The notes below the pieces were generated by a model. It saw nothing but the letters and a program-made list of their open reading frames with translations, was not told the origin of the DNA and did not search any database. A stretch of 64,000 bases of DNA from Epiperipatus broadwayi. Its lineage: Eukaryota > Onychophora > Udeonychophora > Euonychophora > Peripatidae. Of this stretch, positions 1-15,373 are shown piece by piece. Numbering within the stretch: the first letter of the stretch is position 1; the number at the start of each line of letters is the position of its first letter. The stretch spans positions 1,178,001 through 1,242,000 of the forward strand of contig JAQFVV010012507.1 of the NCBI GenBank assembly GCA_028023455.1, read 5' to 3'. A program made the position numbers and the translations under genes.

Positions 1-939
1 GTTAAGTTATTTGCAACAGTAATGATAATATTATCTTACTAAAGAATAATTTTATGGCCAGAAAACATTAAAATGATCCTTAAATTTTAGATTCTATTAC
101 TTTACCACTACACCAAACTACACATGAATTATTTTATTTGAAATCCTTTTTAAAAGTGCACTTATTGTCCAACCTTACTATAACAAATTTGATTTCCAGA
201 TAAAAACTTTTTTCAATTGTAGTTGTGATGACTAACTAATCCAAAAAAATATTTTTTAATCAATAGTTAAAATTTATATTCATAGATTTTAACAGTTGCA
301 ATAATCCTTTTGTTTTCCAGATGCTGTTTAAATTATTTTGTACAACTAACTTTGTTTGTATCAAAATAGAACATTTACATTCATCTTGCATATGAATGAT
401 AGTAGTTGTTGCTTTTCTACTTGAAGAAGATTCCTAAATTTGATTTAAATTGAAACAAATTCCAACTTTTATTTAGAAATCCTAAATCATATTTATGACA
501 TGTGGATGTGCAAATAATTATATCTTAAAATGTTTTCCTTTAATATATTATATTAATTTGGATTATTATTTTTATGTGCCTATATTACTAAAATTCATTT
601 ACATTTCTTTAATCATATTTTAACTACTAAAAATAATTGCTCACTTTAGTTTCCATTGTATGTTACTTATCATAGACATTCTGAATGATTAAACTTTATT
701 ATATAATGCTTTCATTGTATTATGTATATTTTATTATCAAATTATTGTTTTTTTTTATCATTTAGAATTAGTTTGGTTTAATTATCAACATAAAGTAAGA
801 TTCTACTTATGGCATTTTTTGTGTGAGAAGAAATTTTTTAATAACCTGATTGATTGTAATCTTTCAAATAGCAGTTGCTTGTCATCTAGATGTGAAACTG
901 TAAAATTTAGAGTGCAATATCGAATTTTATTGCAATATC
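1..939. other. AT-rich sequence, no feature recognised
   Basis: Every frame is closed by frequent stops, with homopolymer A and T runs. One 62-codon open frame on the plus strand (819-1007) runs into the following repeat and has no recognisable protein character, so I do not call it a gene. Confidence 0.6.
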
Positions 940-1165
940 ATTGCTTAATTCTATTAAAACAGGCAAAATTCACTATATGTATTGCCACTCACTGCAAGCT
1001 ACAGTAATCAATAGATTCCAGAAGGCCTGTTCATAAAATTCCCATCCAGTGCCTACTCATCCAACAGTGAGTGGCAATACATATAGGAGTTTTTGCCTGT
1101 TTTAAGAACAGTTATAAGCAAACATAAGAAAATGGTGATCATGTGATGTTTATTGCTTAATTCTA
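940..1165. mobile_element. Palindromic MITE-like element, copy 1, with 14-bp direct repeats
   Basis: An inverted repeat pairs 955-991 (ending gtattgccactcac) with 1066-1103 (starting gtgagtggcaatac). The element is bracketed by a perfect 14-bp direct repeat, attgcttaattcta, at 940-953 and 1152-1165, which looks like a target-site duplication. The inner segment (tgcctactcatccaa) and the right-end motif aatggtgatcatgtgat recur in the element near 16.7-17.05 kb, and the inner segment recurs again near 24.2 kb. It has no coding capacity. A 14-bp duplication is long for a cut-and-paste DNA transposon and fits retroposition better, so the class is uncertain. Confidence 0.6.
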
Positions 1166-2165
1166 ATAGTATTGTGTTACAGTATCTTTAGACAAGTTGG
1201 GTTTCCTTTTGCTTATTACGGTTTCAGTGTTTTTGTTTTATTTACTTATTTTATTTCTTTATGCTACTTTTATTATAAGTAAAATAGTATTATTATTTGT
1301 TGTGATTACTTTTAATCAATGTTATATGTGATAATTAATTAAAATTACAGCATTTTACAAAATTGTTAATTGTTGGATTTTTTTTTATAACCAAATCATA
1401 ATTATTTTTGTTGCTATTATTTTTAATCAAAGTTGTGTGTGATAATTAGTTGTAAAAGTTACAGAGTTTTATAAAATTGTTAATTATTTGATGTTTTTTC
1501 TCCAGTGTTAATAATGTGTTTTGACTATTTTGCTTGTCAATTATTGCATCTTCTTAATAATTCATGATTAAGTTGTTGTTGTTTTTTTGGTTTAAAAGCA
1601 ATATAATTTGCATGGAAATGTTATTTTTGTTTGTTTCTTTATTCAATGGAAATTCAATTAATTAAATTTCATCGAACGTGTAATGATTAAAAATGACAAT
1701 GGTTTAAGTTGTTGAGTTCTTTCTCTACATCCATTATATGTAATTAGCTAAGTGTTGTTCTAAAAATTAACAATAATTAGTTAAAAGATCACGTAATTTT
1801 TTTTTTAATTTTAATATTTTATACGAAAAAATTGCTGATATAAAAAATATCAGTAGGATAAAAAAAAATTAACATTAAAATTTAATATTAAACTTGAGAT
1901 CATTAAATTAGTTACTTACTGAATTTACCATGGGATCTATAGTTGGTGGACTATAGAATGATCTTTAGATATAAGGATCAATTATGAGTAGCTCATAAAC
2001 ATTGCCTGACTAAAATTACTTTATACTGCCTTATAATGTATAAACTTCGAACATCAAAGCCAGTACTTTTTCTATATAAACAAGCTTTTTACACAAAAAC
2101 GTTCTATACAAGCAGTCTTCTATATGTGCTTTTTCTCTTATTCTTTCACATTTTCTCGTTTATTT
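1166..2165. other. AT-rich sequence, no feature recognised
   Basis: There is no open frame of note. Weak A/T-only inverted symmetry around 1795-1900 is not distinguishable from background composition. Confidence 0.6.
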
Positions 2166-2465
2166 TTAAACTTATTATCTACAGTTATTTATGTTTTTAT
2201 AAAGACTAATCATTATGATTTATTCATGCTATTGATCATCTTTCTGCACAAATAGTGACAAAATTAAATGCCCTGCAATAGTTTAATTACATATACTGCA
2301 GTTATGATTCCAATATTAAACTTATTATCTACAGTTATTTATGTTTTTATAAAGACTATTTATTATGATTTATTCATGCTATTGATCATCTTTCTGCACA
2401 AATAGTGACAAAATTAAATGCCCTGCAATAGTTTAATTACATATACTGCAGTTATGATTCCAATA
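2166..2465. repeat. Two-copy 150-bp tandem duplication
   Basis: The sequence beginning aaacttattatctacag at 2168 is repeated at 2318 with period 150. It runs through the same internal landmarks (tctgcacaaatagtgacaaa, catatactgcagttatgatt). The copies are nearly identical, with only a few differences near the start, so the duplication is recent. Confidence 0.9.
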
Positions 2466-5932
<3,467 letters not shown>

Positions 5933-5978
5933 CAGTAGCAATCAGCATTCCAACTACTCTGATCAAGATGAGGATTGC

Positions 5979-6125
5979 ATGGATGAAGACTCTTCATCTT
6001 ACCACTCTGAAGATAGCACAACAGATTCTTCCCTTTTTAAAATTGCAAAGAGAAAGAAGAAAAACAATGACAAAAAAAAGAAAAAAAAACCACCACTGAT
6101 AACTCAACTGAAGGCAAAATCATAG
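5979..6125 (+). pseudogene. LINE ORF1-like remnant, Ser/Asp/Glu-rich then Lys-rich
   Basis: A 48-codon frame begins MDEDSSSYHSEDSTT and ends in a strongly basic AKRKKK tract before a stop. The acidic/serine-rich to basic layout fits the tail of a LINE ORF1 RNA-binding protein, but no zinc knuckle or RRM is visible. The frame is also open upstream through the TAG array, where it reads as poly-Val, so the ATG is not a secure start. Non-coding-looking sequence at 6126-6488, with remnants of similar Ser/Lys-rich character, separates it from the endonuclease. Confidence 0.4.
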
Positions 6126-6488
6126 TGCATAACACCCAATCAACCACTACTAACCACATAGATAAAAAGAAAGCTTAATTCCACTCAGAAAAAAGCTAAG
6201 ACCCACCTCATCACCTATCCCAGATAACAAAGGCACTGAAACTGGCTACTGGACTAGGCAGTGTTTATCAGTTGATTCTTCTGGTTCTCCAGAACAAATG
6301 AAATTTCTTGAGGGTGTGGATGGTCATCACAGAGTCACTAAAAAGGTTAAAAATAAACCGCCTTCCACAGATGATTGCAATCTGAATACACCTGCTGACA
6401 TCAGCTCCAACCCATTGATTCCCATATCTAAGGATCTTCTATAGAATCTACATATTCATAATCAGCTGCCCACACTCTAAACATTACA

Positions 6489-7165
6489 ATGGTGTTATCA
6501 ATCATTACAGTCAATGTCAGAGGAATCAACTCACCACATAGATTATTCGCCATAGCAAATTGGATTAATCAATTCAATCCTCACTTACTGCTTTTTACGG
6601 AGACCAAATATTTGATCAATTCAACCTACAAACCTGACAAATACCTAAATAGATTTGGTTACTGCAACTTTTCCTTATCAAACTTATCTGCTGCTGGAGT
6701 TGGATTTCTTATTCATAGAAACTCTCCTCTTCAATCATTTAAACTGCTTTTCCTAAACCCACACATGAGCATAATAACCTTTCAAAACTCAGCCTATGTA
6801 ATAAACATAATCACCTTGTACTTATATAACCAACCACTACTTATTCACCAGCTCATCAACAATATAAACCTTATTTTGGCAACAAACCCACATCCCACAA
6901 TATTAACTGGTGACTTTAACATGTCATATTCCGATTTCACTCGCAAATATTTACATCTCATAAATAAAAAACTCATGAGCGCAGATGGCTTCTTCTCATC
7001 CAATGACATATCATTCTACACTCAAAAACATTCCACATTGATTGATCTCCTTTTCTACTCCCCTGATCTACATTACATAATAAAACTTCATTATGTCCAG
7101 TTTCCTTTTCTGATCACATGGCACTCAATATACAACTACAAATAGATCTACATCTCCAGTCAGGT
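6489..7165 (+). pseudogene. LINE endonuclease domain (APE-like), frameshifted before the catalytic His
   Basis: The frame at 6489-7145 (218 codons) matches the exonuclease-endonuclease-phosphatase fold of LINEs, which nicks target DNA to prime reverse transcription. Visible motifs are TVNVRGIN near residue 8 (catalytic Asn), LLFTETK near 34-40 (catalytic Glu), TGDFNMS near 139-145 (Asp/Asn pair) and STLIDLLF near 182-189. The terminal SDH motif is present but lies one frame over, just before the ATG at 7118, so a small indel near 7100 separates the catalytic His from the rest. The start ATG at 6489 lies a few residues before the conserved Asn motif, as is usual in these proteins. Confidence 0.85.
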
Positions 7166-7956
7166 CTCTCATTTAACAACACTACTAGATTGTTACTTAA
7201 ATCCAGTGCTCCAGAGGCAATAATCTCTGAAATATATATATATATTTCAATAAAATTAATATTTTGTCACTCAACCCAACAGAGGCATGGTTCACATTTA
7301 TAAATGTCATCTCTTCCACAATTAAACATTACACCAATAGAAATCCATCTCCAACCTATCTAATGAAAAAACTAGATACTCTACATTTAAAACTTAAAAG
7401 CACACCCAGCAACTCAACCTCAATTAGCTCAATTTTATTGCTAAAACAGGAATATAAACAGACGCAGATCACATTGGCAGAATATATTTCAATAAAAAAA
7501 GCCAAACTCTTTCCAAAAAACACACATAATTGGTCAAAAGGTTACATTCGCTGGGCTCTTGGCTACAGTTCAAAAAAGCTCACTCCATCCTCTATACTTT
7601 CAAACTCAAAAACCTTAACAGGGGAAAATATGACATTACAAATTTATAACCATTTCAAAGACCGATTTCAGAAAACATCACCACCTTGCTTGTTTCCATT
7701 CCACTTTGGCATCACAACAGATCATCATAACATATCCAGAAAAGACATAGCTACAAAAATCCAAGCATATCCAAATAACTCTCACCCCGGAGTACATGCC
7801 ATCCCCAAATTTATACTTCATCATCTGAACTACTTCACAACACCAATAATATTAAATATGATTACCTATCTCTCTAACCAGATCCACTCAATTGAGCAGC
7901 TCTACCCGGTATCGCTAGTCCCCTTCCGAAAAAGCCCATTCACCCTTCTCCACTAA
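7166..7956 (+). pseudogene. LINE linker between endonuclease and reverse transcriptase
   Basis: The 230-codon frame at 7264-7956 corresponds to the variable region that joins endonuclease to RT in LINEs: a basic, Lys/Thr/Ser-rich segment with NWSKGYIRWALG and a following FKDRFQ segment that resembles the pre-RT helix region. It runs out of frame near 7910, where the next frame continues with an LTNLRPIS motif. The short AT-rich gap at 7220-7260 may be a further lesion. Confidence 0.65.
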
Positions 7957-9383
7957 CCAACCTCAGACCAATATCCATGTCCCCTCTTATTATAAAAATT
8001 ATTGAATCCATAGTCAAAGACAAAATTCAGCCTTTAATTCTACCAAAAATTTCTACATACCAGTTTGCTAAAAAAGGCAGCTCCATACCGGAAGCACTTG
8101 TCCTGTTTAAGACAATAATAGATGAAGTCAGACTAACCAAAAAAACTGGGCCAGTGGTGATTCAGCTTGACATTGAAGCAGCATTTGATTCAATTCCAAT
8201 TCTGAAACTGCTGGAAGAAATCAGTAGCTACAACATTCCTATACCTCTGATGTACATACTAGCAAACCTACTTCACAATAGAGATATTCACATTACGCTC
8301 AATGGTAAGATGTCTCCAAGCTTCCTACCCCACACCTCCATCCCACAGGGATCCCCTCTGAGTTCCCTGCTTTTTATCACCTATATCAATCCATTACTTG
8401 CTGAAATAGAGGCAAAGATACCTGGAATATATATAAGGGACCTGAAACAACAAATAAACCATCTTTCCTACATGGATGATATAGTGGTGTTCTTGCCTTC
8501 TAAAAAGTCACTTCCTAAATTACAATCTATTCTTGAGAACTACACATTAACACATGCACTCAAATTTAACAGAGAAAAAACAGCAATATGGAACATTTTC
8601 ACTGGCCAGCCAATTGCATCTCTAACCAAAACCACACCACATAACTTTCTTGGAATTCCATTTCATCTCTCACTTAATGCCACAAGAAGCACAATACAGA
8701 ATCAGTTACTGCCAGCTATAGAAAAAATAATTAATTCACTATCCAAAGCTTATCTGTCAATTCATAGCAAAATTTCTCTAATCAACATGTTAATAGTCCC
8801 AAAAATTAATTATTATGCGCCAGTCATAAAATTCACCAACAGTTTTAAAAAAAAAATAAACTCTTTATCTATGAAGCTAATCTGGAATAAGAAAGCTACC
8901 TCCATTAGTATCAATAGCCTACAAAATCATACCAAATACAATGGCCTATCATTGCACTCAATAACAACCTTCTACTATCAAAAAGCCCATAACACTCTAG
9001 TAAAACTATCTACTAATTTTCCTATTTTCCAATCTTTCATTAAAATTCTACCCACTGATACCCCTCCACCAATAAAAAATAAATTCATAAATCAACTTGC
9101 CAAAATTAATACTAAGTTCAACAAATTACAGGTTAAATCATTTACAAAAATTAATTACTGGGAAGCACATTATTCTCTCAACAATGTAGACTCTCTCATA
9201 AATACAAGCAGTATACTCAATGTCACAAACAAATCACTTATATCAAAATTTAAGTTTTGGTACCTTGAGCCAAAATATCTGGACTTCATTATTAAAATCA
9301 ACCTAAGTGCCCTACCAACCAATTCATTCCTGGCAACCAAAATGAAATTTGCCAACATTGACCCAACGTGCTCTCTGACATAG
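7917..9383 (+). pseudogene. LINE reverse transcriptase domain (YMDD)
   Basis: The RT-0/RT-1 motif LTNLRPIS lies just upstream of the first ATG (7977), in the same frame, so that ATG is not the true start. Within the 468-codon frame, motif A is LDIEAAFDS (about residues 64-72), motif B is PQGSPLSSLLF (123-133) and motif C is YMDD (165-168), followed by motif D-like NREKTAIW and the thumb. All catalytic aspartates are present, so the RT core itself looks intact. The frame ends in a TAG just after the first cysteine of the C-terminal zinc motif. This enzyme would copy the LINE transcript at a nicked chromosomal target. Confidence 0.9.
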
Positions 9384-9765
9384 AGAGGATGAAACCATGA
9401 ATCATTTCATTCACACCTGTCCCACCTTGCAAACTTATAGAGACTTAATCTCCACAATCACTCGCAATTCAAAAACCACCCTTCAAACATTAATTGAAAA
9501 CATTCCCCAAGGTTTTTTTACCACAATTAGAATAACAAAAACCACAATTAGAATAACAATTTTTCTCCTGTTCACACTTTGGTTCCTCAGGTGTCATTTT
9601 GTTTTCAATCCCACCTCGCGCAAATACCAATCATTATTTATGGACAAATTAAACAAGATTAAAAATAGAGATAATCTAATAGCTCCCATAGATATAGTTA
9701 CATCCACCTGGAGCCTAATTAAATTCCCAGATACCTCTAAAAATCACAAGGACAGAAATAATTAA
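9384..9765 (+). pseudogene. LINE C-terminal zinc-motif segment, shifted frame
   Basis: In the frame starting EDETMNHFIHTCP the His and last Cys of a C-X2-C-Xn-H-X4-C motif follow the Cys of DPTC in the preceding frame, so a small indel near 9380 splits the motif. The paralogous fragment at 12.8 kb keeps this motif intact (ICHACSRGEETFNHLLNICP), which confirms the reading. The rest is the hydrophobic C-terminal tail (FLLFTLWFLRCHF). Confidence 0.8.
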
Positions 9766-9978
9766 TAACTCAAGAAAAATGAACTCATGTTTTCACCAGT
9801 CAGCCTCAGAACTGTACAAATTCCTGCCACATCAGGACTTTAGTGTCTATTACTGAACATTATTCCCTATAGAACTCTAAATAGAACTTCAACCTTTTTC
9901 AAGTCTACACATGTACTGCCAATAGTAATTGTAACATAATTGTAACAAAATTCATGCTAATAAAATAATTTTTAAAAC
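9766..9978 (+). other. LINE 3' untranslated region
   Basis: This stretch has no frame. It is less AT-rich than the surroundings for its first 100 bp and ends at the TAG array without a poly(A) tail. Confidence 0.5.
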
Positions 9979-10164
<186 letters not shown>

Positions 10165-10554
10165 GGGTGGTGGTGAAGACATTTTCACTTGTGATGAAGA
10201 ACACCTTACAAAACAAACTGCAAGAAAATGCCACATGGATCACCAAATCTCTCCCCAACTTATCTCTTCCTTTACACAAAATTTTATCTATTTAGTATAT
10301 TCATTGTGACTAAGATTACATATTATTTACCTATTGTTAAATTGCAAAATTGTTTAATTCTGCCATCTTCTTCTTCTGCAACCAGCTACTATGGAGCAGG
10401 AAAACAATTTCAAACTCATCTAAGAGGTTTAGTTGACTGTCCATTGGTAATGAATGGTCTTGGCCTCCACAGTATCAAAGTGATCTATATCCTAAAAGTG
10501 ATAAATTCAATTGCAACCATTGAAGTTTTAAATTGGACTATTTCCATCATCTAA
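10165..10554 (+). pseudogene. Diverged LINE fragment (RT thumb region)
   Basis: The 108-codon frame from 10228 contains YYLPIVKLQN and NGLGLHSIKVIYILKVINS, which align with YYAPVIKFTN and NGLSLHSITTFYYQKAHNT in the RT frame of the neighbouring LINE. The fragment starts just after the second TAG array and ends in the next inverted repeat. It is a separate, older copy rather than a continuation. Confidence 0.6.
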
Positions 10555-11226
10555 TATGAGGATTGAATGTCTTTAGAAAAATTAACTATATTTAAATATC
10601 CCAAATACATTCAACTGTTAGTAATAGCACATCAAATGGTTAGTATATGAACAATATTTTCAAGAGGTATTATTTTCCCCTGTTTTATGTTTTTATGTGT
10701 TTCTGGCTTGACCAGTGTCAGTACTAGCATGGAATCCAAACTTGGATCCTTAGATGTATAAAAACCACTAATCAACTTTTCTCTTAAGATAGAGTGGAGA
10801 AATCAAGAGGAACCTTATAGATAAGTATATGAGATTTCTATGTACTGTTGCCTTTGGCAAGATTCATTTGCATATATTAGCATACATCCACAACATTTCT
10901 AATTCTTTGGCTATGAATATGAGGTTAAAAGATCTCAAATGTGCTAAGCCTAATATTTAATTTTCATATTTCTAATTTCACCAATGAGCATTCGAAGCAT
11001 GATATAATTAAAATTAGAGCATTACCTTAAAATTCAATACTCAAGTATCTAAGAATCCAAGTTCGAATCCCATGCTAGTACTCTCATTGGTCAGGCCAGG
11101 AACACCTGAAGAAGAGGGGAGAATAATATCTCTCAAAATTTTGTGCAATGTATTTGGAATATTTAAATAAAGTTAAATTTTTCTAAAGACATTCGATACT
11201 CATATTAGATGATGGAAATAGTCTAC
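10538..11226. repeat. Imperfect inverted repeat with a tRNA-like B-box
   Basis: Sequence from 10543 (ctatttccatcatctaatat) recurs as its reverse complement ending near 11220. Further paired blocks are gaatgtctttagaaaaatt near 10563 and its complement near 11180-11200, and gtactagcatgg near 10721 and its complement near 11072. The right arm contains gttcgaatccc (11063-11073), a good match to the Pol III B-box, which suggests the arms derive from a tRNA-derived SINE inserted twice in opposite orientations. No convincing A-box was found. Confidence 0.65.
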
Positions 11227-11640
11227 CTAAAACACCATCATCATAAACCTTTAGGAAAACAATTGCATCAATTGTTCAAAAGTTTCCAGCATTCTAGTAT
11301 AAGTAATCTATCCTGATAGACCTCACCCCCTATCTGCCTCATTTCTCACCAGTTCTTACCAATTGATCCCATCAGCATCCAGTTGATCAATCTTCCCCAT
11401 GACTAATAAATACACATACTGGTAAACATATGCAGTACTATATCAAGAAGTGAACAAAGATTTTCTTTTTTCCATTCTTGAATCAATAAATGCCAGCTAT
11501 TTCTTACTTTCAAATGATTGTCTCTGGAGTCTACATTTTTTGATTTCCTGGTTTGTCTTAACCTACATGCATTTGTCAATTTCTCATTTTCTTTAGTATT
11601 TCCATCTATACAAAAATATAAATTCATTCAGCTTCTTATA
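11227..11640. other. Probable decayed LINE sequence, not assignable
   Basis: C-rich plus-strand composition (for example 11316-11400) resembles that of the adjacent LINE fragment, but no motif is readable. A 74-codon minus-strand frame at 11403-11627 is not recognised. Confidence 0.3.
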
Positions 11641-13515
11641 TCAGGTGGCAGAGGAAAGTCAACAACACCCCTCCAGTACTGTCAAACCCTCAACTGAATC
11701 AGGACTATTATGATAAATACATATAGATAGCCAGTTGCATATATACAACAGCTAATTCAATCCTATCAGAAGATACAATACATACACAGCTTATGAAACA
11801 ACTTCACTCCCTATGCTTTCTGGTGCATCTTCATCATTGGCAAAAACACCAGAAGACATCCAACTATATTCATCAATAAACTCCAACAAATCAAGGCCTG
11901 GGATAAAAATATTGTACCCTCAAACATTTTTGCTGCCACTTTCTAATTACTTAAACAAATCATTCAATCTATAAATAGTCATAGTCAAAAAACAAATCAT
12001 TCAATCTATAAATAGTCATAGTCAAAAAACAACCACATTAAATAGTATTCAGTGGTTCCATCTATCATTCTCAACATAGTTCACCTTCACTATTATTATT
12101 ATCATCAGTATTACTACTGCTGCCACTGCTGCACCACCACCATTATCACCACTGGCTGTAACTTGTGTTACAGAGGAATTAGTTATAAAGGTACAGTTTA
12201 TAATGAGAGCTACATATACATTATTTTTGCTAATTTTCAAGACACTCTACTTAACAAATAAATTACTACCTGCCAATAATGACAATTGCCAAATTATTCA
12301 GCTTACAAATTCAGAGGCTCTGTGGTCAGCTCTTATGGAGAGGTCAGACCACTGCAATTAGCATTCGCAGACTTCAGTTTCACAGGAGACAGAACAGTAT
12401 GTGTCTCCATTTAATACAGACAATCAATTTCCAAAAAGGGCTTTCACTTTTAATAAACCTGGGAAAAAAATACCCTCTATCAGATATTATAGAGACTGTA
12501 ATGCCTACTGACAGACCTCCCTCCAGTAAACACACATGGCTTGACACCATTATTAAACAACAATCTCTATATATCGGGCACTAAACAACAGAGTTTAATG
12601 ATAAAATCAACATCTGGCCAGCACATCGCCTGCTGAATCTTGTAAATACAGTTATTTATGCTCACCTAGGGTGCAGCAATCATAAAATCACTACAATATT
12701 TAAATATCTGCTACTGGAGCCCAAACTTTTGGATTACCTGATCAAGGTGAATATGGGCTCCATGCCAACTAATACATTCTTATACTACAAGTGGTTTCTA
12801 AATAAAATAGACCCAATTTGTCATGCCTGTTCTAGAGGAGAGGAGACCTTTAATCATCTGTTAAATATATGTCCAGGCTATAACAGTATTCGAAGTGTCA
12901 TCTCTCAACACTGCATTATAGCAATGGATAAAATCCTGGACATCAGGGGTTGTCTCTTCTCTGGAGACTTTACAGTTATCAGGTTATCTATCTTCCTGAC
13001 ATATGCTTTTTGGTACACAAGGTGCAGGACAAAGTTCACATAACCAACACCGGACCCCAATGCTATATTTTGCGATAAGCTCAAAGCTCTTCAAAACAAA
13101 GACAAGATACTATCCTCTAGATTTTTGTTTAATAATACATGAAGCCTACTAGTATGACCCACAGACTCTACATGAATTTTGGACCTGATATAGCCACATT
13201 GTAATGTTTCGTAGAAGAAGTAGTCTATGTTGCAACATGTCGGATTCTACTAGAGAGGCATTGATTTCACACTACATGTATCCCAGCTGATAAGTAAGCA
13301 TTATTGGGTCAACCTCAAAAGCCGTGGGCAATACCAACAAAATAGTACGTATTTACTCATAAATCAACCTGCTGCAGAGAATGGCTCTGGCATACATCTA
13401 CCAGACCAACAACAGCAATGGATGAGCCAACATTAACAAAGGGTATTTATTATTCATCTGTACAATTTTATTAAGTCAATAAATATATTTTTAAATATAG
13501 AAAAAAAAAAAAAAG
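11640..13515 (+). pseudogene. 3' half of a second, related LINE (RT thumb to tail)
   Basis: Frames at 11640-11950 include FINKLQQIKAWDKNI. The 101-codon frame at 12279-12584 has LLWRGQTTAISIRRLQ and MPTDRPP. The 104-codon frame at 12729-13043 has IKVNMGSMPTNTF and an intact C-X2-C-X7-H-X4-C motif (CHACSRGEETFNHLLNIC). These align block by block with the C-terminal part of the LINE at 5.9-9.98 kb (LIWNKKATSISINSLQ, LPTDTPPP, IKINLSALPTNSF), but at low identity, so it is a different family member. It ends in an A-run at 13500-13514. Stops and an ACT/ATT array near 12090-12150 interrupt it. Confidence 0.75.
11953..12028. repeat. 37-bp tandem duplication
   Basis: The block acaaatcattcaatctataa plus the following atagtcatagtcaaaa occurs twice in a row (11955 and 11992), perfect over its length. 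Confidence 0.9.
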
Positions 13516-13599
13516 TTTATGACTTTTTTATTTATTAAATGCTTACTAATGTTTAGCTTATATTAATACATGAATATCTGAGCATTATATAATTTATCA

Positions 13600-14660
13600 T
13601 AGCTTGGATGTGGCTGTGGTAACTTGGATGACTATATGAGATGTTAATTTCAGTAATTTAAGATAGAAACATTGAAGGATTATGGTTCTTAAGTTAGGTG
13701 GCCAGTGGCTTGGTGGGTAAATCTATAGATAGTGGGTCTCATGAAACACATCCATTTTCCCACTCATCTGTGAAGTGAGCAATTCATTAATAGTGAATTT
13801 AGGATATGTTTAATCAACATATCTTGTGGAAGGTACTAGGTAATCTGAATCTAAGATTTAAATTGTTGGTTGTTGATTGAGTGGCATTATGTCTATGGCT
13901 GTGATCAATGGGGTTAACACACCTGAGAGGCACAGGCTAGTGTGCATTGTGAATTGACTGTTTTTACCTATTTTGATTTATGGTTTTTTGAGGATACTCA
14001 GATTTACTCTTAAGAGATGTCTGAGATGAAGCTTTCAAAGATCATGAAGCTCAGTGCCAAGATATTTACAATTTCTGGGACTATTTTGGTGATTATATAG
14101 ATTTGAAGGTTTTATATGATTTTAAAACAGGAGTGCTTGATATTTGGTTTCAACTGTGGTAGTTGAATTGATTTAGAGTGCTGTTTATTCCTGTGTTTAG
14201 GTACCTGGTAAATATTGTAATTGGTGCTTGATAATTTTGGCTAATAGGTTTGCTAGAAATGTGGCTGTTTGGATTTACTGTATGGTGTATGGGTTGCATA
14301 CTATCATCTGTGGTGGTGTCATATTGGATTTGTGGGTATATTTACTTTAGTGGATATTTGATCTTTATTGTGAATACATCTAGGTGGATATTCTCCTATT
14401 TGGTTGCACTGCAGACACTAGTCCATTGGACAATTGATGGTTAAATGATCATGCTGGCCACAAGAAAAACATTGAGGTTTTATGCCACTTATGTAGATGT
14501 GAAGTGTGGCCTCTTGATCAGTTATCTGGATGGGAATATTGGTGAGGTCTATATTGTTATTTATCTTGCTTTAAATTTGAAATTGTTACTGTATGTTGAA
14601 ATTGGAGCATCCTGGAAGCAGATTGGTTGGAACAAAATCACTTTTCCAAACAGTTACACT
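13600..14660 (-). pseudogene. Minus-strand LINE remnant: ORF1 zinc knuckle, then possible endonuclease start
   Basis: Reading the minus strand from about 14590 gives IDLTNIPIQITDQEATLH followed by GIKPQCFSCGQHDHLTINCP, a C-X2-C-X4-H-X4-C zinc knuckle (around 14455-14480), and then a degenerate second knuckle (CLQCNQIGEYPPRC, His replaced). This is the usual C-terminal layout of a LINE ORF1 nucleic-acid-binding protein. About 500-700 bp further along the minus strand, weak similarity to an endonuclease start and an ETHY-like motif (near 13720-13960) fits ORF2, but I am not sure of it. Several stops interrupt. The plus-strand 64- and 74-codon frames here are shadows. Confidence 0.6.
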
Positions 14661-14669
14661 AATTTTTAA

Positions 14670-15373
14670 AAATCTTGTATATTACAACCTAAGTAGCTAT
14701 TTTTAATATTCTTAGTTATGTGGCTTTGGCAGTGTTCATCAACAACAATCAATGCAAAACTGCTTAATATTTTAATTGTTTTCATAAATTGTTATTTTAA
14801 CTTTTCTTCCAATGCATAAGCTTGTAGTTAAAACCTGTAGAGATCCCTACATTCACATTTTTCAGACACATATTCCTGAGGTTACAGCCTTAGTAAATAT
14901 TACTTATTATTTAACTTGAATTGTAAAATTTTCTGGCCACATATATAAGGTTAGAGTAATTGACAAGATGGAACATGGAGTACCATAAATTGTGATAGCT
15001 AAGCATTTTATACAGCAATGTTCTTGGGAAATAATAAAAGGAACAATAGGTATCAGTAGCAGATAGGATAATAAAATTATCAGAAAAAAATCAGTGGAAT
15101 GTAATGTAAAGATTTCTGGGAATGGTTTCATTGAATTTTTCATTGAAGTTATTTAGCATTTGTCATCCATGTAATAAGGTAGGGGGTTGTCATCTTTAAA
15201 TAAGTTTATTAACTCTGGGTCTTTCAAATCATTATTTTCTGAATCTTGAATTAGGTTTTACAGTTAAGACTTCGAGGTTAGTTTTTGTGGTATTGGTATA
15301 AGTGTTTCTTTGTACATTGGTGGAATTTTCTAATGAACTGCTTTCGGTGCCAATATGTCATGCATGTGAGACA
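14670..15373. other. AT-rich sequence, no feature recognised
   Basis: A 78-codon minus-strand frame (14907-15143) is hydrophobic and unassigned. Nothing else stands out. Confidence 0.5.

Larger units (their letters stand above)
5933..9978 (+). mobile_element. APE-type non-LTR retrotransposon (L1/Tx1-like) embedded in (TAG)n
   Basis: A 4046-bp unit lies between two TAG arrays. Reading left to right it holds an acidic, Lys-rich ORF1-like remnant, an apurinic-endonuclease-like domain, a linker, a reverse transcriptase with YMDD, and a C-terminal CCHC-type zinc motif, the normal order of the second ORF of an APE-type LINE. At least three frame breaks (near 7100, 7910 and 9385) make it inactive. 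There is no poly(A) tail: the 3' end (attttt-aaaac) passes directly into tagtag. Assignment to an L1/Tx1-like group rests on the look of the endonuclease start and is tentative. Confidence 0.85.

Noticed and set aside
14250-14669. Two plus-strand frames with membrane-protein-like composition
   Set aside because: They are shadows of the minus-strand LINE ORF1 remnant, whose zinc knuckle is readable on the other strand.
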